Shown here: positions 6,924 to 12,453 of the stretch, in pieces
Position numbering within the stretch: position 1 is the stretch's first letter
How the letters are laid out: each line of letters begins with the position of its first letter
NCBI GenBank assembly: GCA_947383875.1
Contig: CANDEX010000036.1
Span: 1 to 15,019 of the forward strand
Direction: 5' to 3'
Origin: an uncultured Azospirillum sp.
GTDB taxonomy: Bacteria; Pseudomonadota; Alphaproteobacteria; RF32; CAG-239
DNA: 15,019 nucleotides
Translations under genes and position numbers: made by a program
Notes under the pieces: generated by a model
Database searches by the model: none
What the model was told of the DNA's origin: nothing
What the model saw: only the letters and a program-made list of their open reading frames with translations

Positions 6924-8024
6924 TATGCACCTACTTTACCGGCTAAAGCGGCAGATAAAAACAAGTCAATATCTCCATCGAGTACGGCTTTGGTATCAGA
7001 TGTTTCAGCTTCCGTCCGCAAATCTTTAACCATCTTATAAGGTTGCAGGACGTATGAACGAATCTGATTTCCCCATCCGTTATCCCCCTGTGAATCGCGT
7101 ATTCCCTGTGCTTCGGCTTCTCTTTTTTGCAATTCAATATCATAGAGACGCGCTTTCAACATTTTCCAGGCAGCTTCTCTGTTTTGAAATTGCGAACGCT
7201 GCGTTTGGCAGGAAACAACTATTCCCGTCGGCAGGTGAGTAATACGCACTGCCGAATCGGTCTTGTTAATATGCTGACCTCCGGCACCTGATGCCCGGTA
7301 GGTATCTATACGGCAATCAGATTCGTTAATTTCAATGTTTATTTCATCATCAATTACCGGATAAACCCAAACGGAAGCAAAGCTGGTATGACGCCGCGCA
7401 TTGCTGTCAAAAGGTGAAATCCGCACCAAACGGTGCACGCCGCTTTCTGATTTAAGCCAGCCATATGCATTATGCCCGCTAATTTTAACGGTCGCTGATT
7501 TCAAACCGGCCACATCGCCTTCAGTTTCTTCCACATATTCTACTTTGTAACTGTGGCTTTCTGCCCAGCGCGTATACATTCTGAGCAACATTTCAGCCCA
7601 GTCTTGCGCCTCTGTTCCGCCACTGCCGGAATGAACCTCCAGAAACGCATCATTGGCATCCACCTCGCCCGATAACAGAGCTTCAAGCTCTCCGCGTTTG
7701 GTTTGATCTTTTAATAGTGACAACTGCTCCATACATTCGGCAACAACAGCTTCGTCCTTTTCATCTTCGGCCATTTCCGCCAGACCGGTTAAATCATCCA
7801 GAGACGTCTGCATTTCCTGAAAATTATGCAGATTTGTTTCCAGTGTGTTTTTTTCAGTCATCAGTTTTTGAGCCTGCGCCGCATCATTCCATAAATTGGG
7901 ATCAGCACTCAGAGCTGTCAATTCATCCAGACGAATAAGGGCGTTGTCATAGTCAAAGAGACCTCCTCAGCAGTGCAAGAGACTGCTTAATCTCATCAAT
8001 AAGTTCATTTAATTCGGCGCGCAT
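6923..8024 (-). CDS. prfB: peptide chain release factor 2, with programmed +1 frameshift
   Basis: RF2 recognises UAA and UGA in the ribosomal A site and triggers hydrolysis of peptidyl-tRNA. The product is made from two frames: 23 residues from ATG 8024 (MRAELNELIDEIKQSLALLR...), then a +1 shift at CTT TGA C, then 343 residues to the TAA at 6925-6923. The total of 366 residues is close to E. coli RF2 (365). The stop-codon-reading tripeptide SPF is at about residues 203-205 and the catalytic GGQ at about 248-250, both offset by two from E. coli. The residue matching E. coli Thr246 is Ala. The ribosome site AAGGAG (8035-8030) is five bases upstream and overlaps the PBP1A stop. The alternative start TTG 7921 would remove 34 residues and miss the frameshift. 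It lies nine bases after the PBP1A gene. Confidence 0.97.
7952..7967 (-). promoter_or_regulatory. RF2 programmed +1 frameshift signal
   Basis: On the minus strand AGGAGG (7967-7962) is followed by TCT, then CTT TGA C (7958-7952). An internal Shine-Dalgarno three bases before a CUU slippery codon and an in-frame UGA with C after it is the classic RF2 autoregulatory site. When RF2 is scarce, the UGA is read slowly and the ribosome slips to the +1 frame, so RF2 limits its own synthesis. Confidence 0.97.
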
Positions 8025-8033
8025 GGCTTCTCC

Positions 8034-10496
8034 TTAATATTCGGTTCCGAGCTGGAAGTCATTATCTTCATCAACTCCAAATACTTTTGCGGTATCTTCT
8101 AACGAATGGGCCGGTTTGCTTTCTTCTCCGATAATCCGCTGTTTATTCCTATTAAAATCGAAATCCGGTTTCAGAGCTTCAAAAATAACAGACGTATCCG
8201 ACGGGGTTGCCGGTTTTCCGGTTTTATTGTTGATGCGCACCAACTTAATCCCCTTGGGAATACGGAACGGAATATCCGGTTGATTTTTAAGAGCTTCTTC
8301 CATGAAACTATAGAAAACAGGCAAAGCGGCCGAAGCACCGGTCTCTCGACGGCCAAGCGTTCTGGGTTCATCAAAACCGATATAAGTTCCAACAACCAAA
8401 TCCGGAGAAAAGCCCATAAACCAAGCATCTTTATTTTCATTCGTTGTTCCTGTTTTACCGGCCAAATGACGATTTAACCAGCGCAGACGAGCTCCGGTAC
8501 CGCGTTGAGCAACACCTTCAAGAATCGATGTCATCTGATAAGCAGACAACGGATCGACGATTTGTTCACGACTGTCAGACAACTGCGGAATATTCTGATT
8601 TTCCCATTTATCAGCGTTGCAATCAGGGCACTCACGGTGGTCGCGCTTATAAATAGTTTTACCATTACGGTCTTGTATTCTCTCAATAAAATAAGGTTCA
8701 ACTTTTTTACCGCCGTTGACCAACACTGAATACGCACTGGCCATGTCAATCAAACGCGTATCTCCAGCACCGAGAGACATCGAGAGAAGTTTGGGCAGAT
8801 TTTTATTAACGCCAATACGACGAGACATTTCAGAGACTTTCTCCATACCGACATCCTGCGCTAAACGCACGGTCATCAGATTTCTGGACTTCTCAATCCC
8901 TTCACGGAGTGTCATCAACCCGTAAAATTTCTTGGAATAGTTTTCAGGTTTCCAGCGTTTCTGCCCGGCTCCCTGATCAAGCACAAAAGGTGCATCCAGA
9001 ATCAAATCTGTCGGAGAATAACCATTCTCAAGTGCTGTCAAATACACAAAAGGTTTAAATGAAGAACCTGTCTGGCGATAAGCCTGAGTAGCGCGATTAA
9101 ACTGAGACTTCGCAAAAGAATAACCGCCAACCACGGCTAATACCTTACCGGTATGAGGATCCATTACAATCAGAGAGCCTTCAACATTCGGCAGTTGCCG
9201 CAGCTGATATGCATTGGCCGTCAGTTTTTTCGAAGCAATATCTTTTTCAGAAGCCGGTTCGGCAAAGATAATATCGCCTTCGTTGAGAACTTCCGATACA
9301 GAATGAGGAGCTGCCCCTACTTCCTGTTTTCCGAGAGATTTACGCGCCCAAGACAACAATGTCAACGGGATGACACCCTGCTGGCCGTCTTCGGTTTCAA
9401 TAACGGCTTCATCATTATTGACCCGCAGTACAATTGCTTTTTTCCACTCAGGTTCAGCTCCTGCCGGAACTTTAGCTTTTTGGAGTTCATCCTTGTAATC
9501 GGAAGTTAACGGAATATTGCCAAGCGCGCCGCGCCAGCCGTGTCTGAGATCATAATTTTTTAATTCCCGGTGAAAAACCCGTGATGCAATTTCCTGTAAT
9601 TTCGGATCAAGCGTGGTTCGCACGATTAACCCGCCCTCATACAACGCATCCTCGCCGAATTTGGCACTGATTTCACGTCGGACTTCCTCGCTGAAATATT
9701 GCGCATGCTTAACAAAACCAGCATTACGTTCAACTGTTGTCAGCGGTTTTTGTTTAGCGGCCTCTGCTTCATCCGGATTAACATATCCGTCTTCCACCAT
9801 ACGGTCGATGACCCAGTTGCGACGACCGACAGCAGCTTCATATTTGGTCTTGGGATTATAGTTATTCGGCCCCTTCGGTAAAGCAGCCAGATAAGCCGTT
9901 TCCTCTAAGGTCAGCTCACTCAGCGGCTTACCGAAATAATTTAATGCGGCTGCGGCAACACCGTAAGAACGATTACCGAGATAAATTTCATTCAAGTACA
10001 GCTCAAGAATATGATCTTTGGAAAAAGCCTGTTCTATGCGGGTCGCCAAAATAGCCTCTTTGATTTTACGAACATAAGAAAGCTCCGAACTCAATAAGAA
10101 GTTTTTAGCCACCTGCTGAGTAATGGTTGAAGCACCAGCCGGACGACGACCTGTTCCGATATTTTTCAGATTACCCAATATTGCTCGAACAACACCGACA
10201 AAATCTATCCCCGCATGAGAATAGAATTTTTTATCTTCGGCAGCAATAAACGCATTTTTCACACGATCGGGAATTTTATCGACAGGTAAGAAAATTCTTT
10301 TTTCCGCAGCATATTCCATCAACAGCTGACCGTCACCGGCAAAGAGACGGGTTGTCACTGCCGGTTCATATTTTTCGAGCTGATGATAATCAGGAAGTTC
10401 CCCGGCATACTGCCATAAAGAGGTAATAATCACTACCACGGCAATGACGGCAAAGAAAAAAAACGTACTAAGCAAGGACGAGAGGGTTTTAAACAT
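8034..10496 (-). CDS. mrcA: penicillin-binding protein 1A, class A
   Basis: A bifunctional peptidoglycan synthase of 820 residues at the inner membrane. The N-terminal anchor is residues about 11-28. The glycosyltransferase (GT51) domain follows, with EDKKFYSHAGID (catalytic Glu87), GASTITQQVAKN, RKIKEA and LELYLNEIYLG. An OB-like insertion lies near residues 320-430, as in PBP1A. The transpeptidase has SSFK (Ser478, Lys481), SRN (537-539) and KTGT (681-684). A CPDC pair near residues 623-626 sits in the transpeptidase domain; Cys-containing loops there occur in some alphaproteobacterial homologues. The domain set and length match PBP1A (ponA/mrcA) rather than PBP1B. ATG 10496 has only a weak GGA ribosome site. 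The gene leads a five-gene operon (PBP1A, prfB, hydrolase, AsmA-like, HAD-like). Confidence 0.95.
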   Translation of the reverse strand: MFKTLSSLLSTFFFFAVIAVVVIITSLWQYAGELPDYHQLEKYEPAVTTRLFAGDGQLLMEYAAEKRIFLPVDKIPDRVKNAFIAAEDKKFYSHAGIDFVGVVRAILGNLKNIGTGRRPAGASTITQQVAKNFLLSSELSYVRKIKEAILATRIEQAFSKDHILELYLNEIYLGNRSYGVAAAALNYFGKPLSELTLEETAYLAALPKGPNNYNPKTKYEAAVGRRNWVIDRMVEDGYVNPDEAEAAKQKPLTTVERNAGFVKHAQYFSEEVRREISAKFGEDALYEGGLIVRTTLDPKLQEIASRVFHRELKNYDLRHGWRGALGNIPLTSDYKDELQKAKVPAGAEPEWKKAIVLRVNNDEAVIETEDGQQGVIPLTLLSWARKSLGKQEVGAAPHSVSEVLNEGDIIFAEPASEKDIASKKLTANAYQLRQLPNVEGSLIVMDPHTGKVLAVVGGYSFAKSQFNRATQAYRQTGSSFKPFVYLTALENGYSPTDLILDAPFVLDQGAGQKRWKPENYSKKFYGLMTLREGIEKSRNLMTVRLAQDVGMEKVSEMSRRIGVNKNLPKLLSMSLGAGDTRLIDMASAYSVLVNGGKKVEPYFIERIQDRNGKTIYKRDHRECPDCNADKWENQNIPQLSDSREQIVDPLSAYQMTSILEGVAQRGTGARLRWLNRHLAGKTGTTNENKDAWFMGFSPDLVVGTYIGFDEPRTLGRRETGASAALPVFYSFMEEALKNQPDIPFRIPKGIKLVRINNKTGKPATPSDTSVIFEALKPDFDFNRNKQRIIGEESKPAHSLEDTAKVFGVDEDNDFQLGTEY

Positions 10497-10511
10497 CTGC
10501 TATTCCACTAA

Positions 10512-10540
10512 ATTAAATAACTTTAAAATATTGACTTCAA
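10512..10540 (-). promoter_or_regulatory. candidate promoter for the PBP1A operon
   Basis: In the 134-base gap after the amidase gene, minus-strand TTGAAG (10540-10535) is followed after 17 bases by TTTAAT (10517-10512). That would give a very short leader to ATG 10496. The gap is too long for simple coupling with the amidase gene, which favours a promoter here. AT-richness makes the exact boxes uncertain. Confidence 0.4.
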
Positions 10541-10630
10541 TCTATTACAATTTCTTAAAATTGCAAAAGAAAAATAGCGTTTTCCAGCTTAAAAATCCAT
10601 GAAAAAAACACTGTAAAGAAGACAACGTTG

Positions 10631-11881
10631 CTAAAAAACGGAAGCATGCTGCATATTATCAAAATATTTTTCAACTGCTTTGCTGGCTGAAACCGCTAAT
10701 TTTCGACGATAATCTTTTTGTTTAAGCAGGCGTTCTTCCGTGCGATTGGACAAATACCCCAACTCCAGCAGGACAGACGGAACATCCGGTGCCTTAAGAA
10801 CCGCAAAACCGGCAAAACGATGGGTATTATCCCGCAATTTAACCGACTTGCGCATCTCCTGCACCATAAAGGAGGCGAATTCAGACGACCGATTCATTGT
10901 TTCACGCTGAGCCAAGTTAATTAAAATATCAGAAACTTCTTTTGAATGTTCAAGTAAATTCAACCCGGCCACGACATCCGCCTTATTTTCCCGTTCAGCC
11001 AATGCGGCAGCCTCTTTATCTGATGCTGTTTCAGACAGGGTATAAACAGACAACCCAGTTGCACTGCGATTAACCGCACTGTCGGCATGAATCGACATAA
11101 ACAAATCAGCATTATATTTACGGGCAATTTTAACACGATCACGCAACGGAATAAATATATCCGTACTGCGGGTCAGGTGAACCTTGTAACCTTCTTTTTC
11201 CAAAATAACTTTCAGCTCTTTTGCCATTGCCAAAGTAATATTTTTTTCATACACGCCGGAATAACCGATAGCACCGGGATCTTTTCCGCCGTGTCCGGGA
11301 TCCAGCACCACAATTTTCTTACGACTGCTTTTCACGGCTTTAGATGAAGATTTTGATGCAGAAGAAGAATAACTCCCAGCAAATGAATTCTCATTACTCA
11401 AAGCATATTTGCTACCGATTTTAGAGGCAAACTCACGTTCGGAAGCTATCGCAACATCCACAACAAAACGCCAGCCGAAATTACTTTGCGGAGCTAACAT
11501 AAATGCTTTTTTGACAATTGCCGGTTTTTGCAAATCAAACACTATCCGCGTGCCGTTTACACCGGTATTCCCCAATCTGGTTTTAGAGACTAAATTGTTT
11601 TTATCAGCCGTTTTTTCAATTTTTGAAGAAACCGGAACATTAAAGACATCAACGACCAAGCGGCGCGGTTCGCTTAAAAGAAAAACTTTATAATCAAACT
11701 TACGGTCGGCATCAAACACGATACGGACGCTTCCTACGCCCTGCCCAATCCGCATAGCAGATATCCCAGAAGCTCCGGCTTCGGTTGAAAACAGAAAAGC
11801 ACAGAGACACACCGCAACAGTCAAACTGCGCAGAATGGCCTTTTGAAAACCGTTTGTCATATACCGCCAAAAGTTTCTCAT
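10631..11881 (-). CDS. amiC: N-acetylmuramoyl-L-alanine amidase with AMIN domain (AmiC-like)
   Basis: A zinc enzyme of 416 residues that cuts the bond between MurNAc and the peptide stem, used to split the septum at division. Residues about 11-37 form a signal peptide (LTVAVCLCAFLF then TEAGA). An AMIN domain for septal targeting covers about 40-145 and a Ser-rich linker about 160-188. The amidase_3 domain follows, with DPGHGGKDPG (His197), VYEKN (Glu212), SIHAD (His265) and LLELGYLSN (Glu373), so the zinc ligands and catalytic Glu are present. The segment near 290-330 is where the family carries its self-blocking helix, released by EnvC/NlpD-type activators. ATG 11881 is chosen because the promoter -10 lies at 11919-11914; TTG 11905 would fall at the start point. 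ATG 11860 is possible and would still leave a signal peptide. Confidence 0.9.
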   Translation of the reverse strand: MRNFWRYMTNGFQKAILRSLTVAVCLCAFLFSTEAGASGISAMRIGQGVGSVRIVFDADRKFDYKVFLLSEPRRLVVDVFNVPVSSKIEKTADKNNLVSKTRLGNTGVNGTRIVFDLQKPAIVKKAFMLAPQSNFGWRFVVDVAIASEREFASKIGSKYALSNENSFAGSYSSSASKSSSKAVKSSRKKIVVLDPGHGGKDPGAIGYSGVYEKNITLAMAKELKVILEKEGYKVHLTRSTDIFIPLRDRVKIARKYNADLFMSIHADSAVNRSATGLSVYTLSETASDKEAAALAERENKADVVAGLNLLEHSKEVSDILINLAQRETMNRSSEFASFMVQEMRKSVKLRDNTHRFAGFAVLKAPDVPSVLLELGYLSNRTEERLLKQKDYRRKLAVSASKAVEKYFDNMQHASVF

Positions 11882-11913
11882 TAACAAATCCGTAAAATTG
11901 TACAATTTAAAAT

Positions 11914-11919
11914 ATTATA
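11914..11919 (-). promoter_or_regulatory. candidate -10 of the amidase promoter
   Basis: A perfect TATAAT on the minus strand, about 33 bases before ATG 11881. The -35 region (CCTATT at 17-base spacing) is poor, so the promoter may be weak or activator-dependent. Confidence 0.45.
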
Positions 11920-11959
11920 GGCAAATACTTCTTACCAATAGGTTAAAAACACAAAATTA

Positions 11960-12005
11960 TATCCTGCGCAAGATAAACTTTCGGCTGTTGTATTTTCTCA
12001 GGATA
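11960..12005. repeat. 7-bp inverted repeat in the divergent rne/amidase spacer
   Basis: TATCCTG (11960-11966) and CAGGATA (11999-12005) are exact inverted copies 32 bases apart. They lie between the proposed amidase and rne promoters. It could be a protein-binding dyad; there is no flanking T-tract for a terminator. Confidence 0.3.
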
Positions 12006-12035
12006 AAAAAATTCAGCTCAACCAAAAAAATAATA

Positions 12036-12063
12036 TTGTGTTTTAAATCAAATCGTATATTCT
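12036..12063 (+). promoter_or_regulatory. weak candidate promoter for rne
   Basis: TTGTGT (12036-12041), 16 bases, then TATTCT (12058-12063). The match is only moderate. If used, the transcript would start near 12070 and carry a leader of about 385 bases before the rne ATG, a length typical of rne genes. Confidence 0.25.
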
Positions 12064-12069
12064 TGGTAC

Positions 12070-12453
12070 AGCCATGTGTTTTTCATGTGCCGGGAACAGG
12101 TCTTTACCTACAATGATTACGCAGATAATGCAAGGTTTGTTTCGTCTGGCACCGCCGTCTGTTCATAGCGAAAGATGTGCATACACTGGTTAAAAAAGAT
12201 TTTTACTGGACGGTTTCACGTCCCCGGCCGAAATAATAAACGAACCAACTAAGTGCCCGGGACACATAGAGAGATTTTATATAAACAGAGTAAGACCCGC
12301 AGCTAACAGGTCTGAAGACTAACGGATACAAAAGAGTGCGCATCGCCCCACGGCTGATTAAGTGCTTAGAGACATATAGCTTTCGTTGATTCCTCTCCAG
12401 CATCGTGACAATAGTGCCGCAGGTTTTCCTGCGTGGAACGGAGAATTATATTT
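12070..12453 (+). promoter_or_regulatory. probable long 5' leader of rne with several hairpins
   Basis: No coding frame in this stretch looks real, and base composition changes from very AT-rich (before 12100) to mixed, as expected for structured RNA. Visible stems are GGACG/CGTCC (12208-12212 with 12219-12223), AGACC/GGTCT (12293-12297 with 12309-12313), and a strong CGCAGG-TTTT-CCTGCG (12418-12433) just before the ribosome site. GCCGTCT (12154-12160) can pair with GGACGGT (12208-12214) instead of the local stem. In enterobacteria the rne leader is cut by RNase E itself, giving feedback. The leader role here is inferred from position and stems, and I do not recognise a named RNA family. Confidence 0.5.
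12418..12433 (+). promoter_or_regulatory. stable hairpin directly upstream of the rne ribosome site
   Basis: CGCAGG and CCTGCG pair perfectly around a TTTT loop. The stem ends seven bases before GGAG (12440-12443), which is itself 10 bases from ATG 12454. It could control ribosome access or act as an RNase E contact. It is not followed by a T-tract, so it is not a terminator. Confidence 0.6.

Noticed and set aside
7919..7921. TTG as the start codon of prfB
   Set aside because: The upstream frame encodes a conserved RF2 N-terminus joined by a canonical frameshift site.
11898..12116. 72-codon plus-strand frame in the rne/amidase spacer
   Set aside because: Composition is simply AT-rich, there is no ribosome site, and the product has no family-like features.
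12191..12205. TAAAAA-AGA-TTTTTA hairpin considered as a terminator
   Set aside because: The stem contains only A-T pairs with a 3-base loop and is not stable enough; it is also inside the likely rne leader.
12340..12405. Possible tRNA-like stretch (TTTCGTTGATTCC resembling a T-arm)
   Set aside because: No acceptor, D or anticodon stems can be formed around it.
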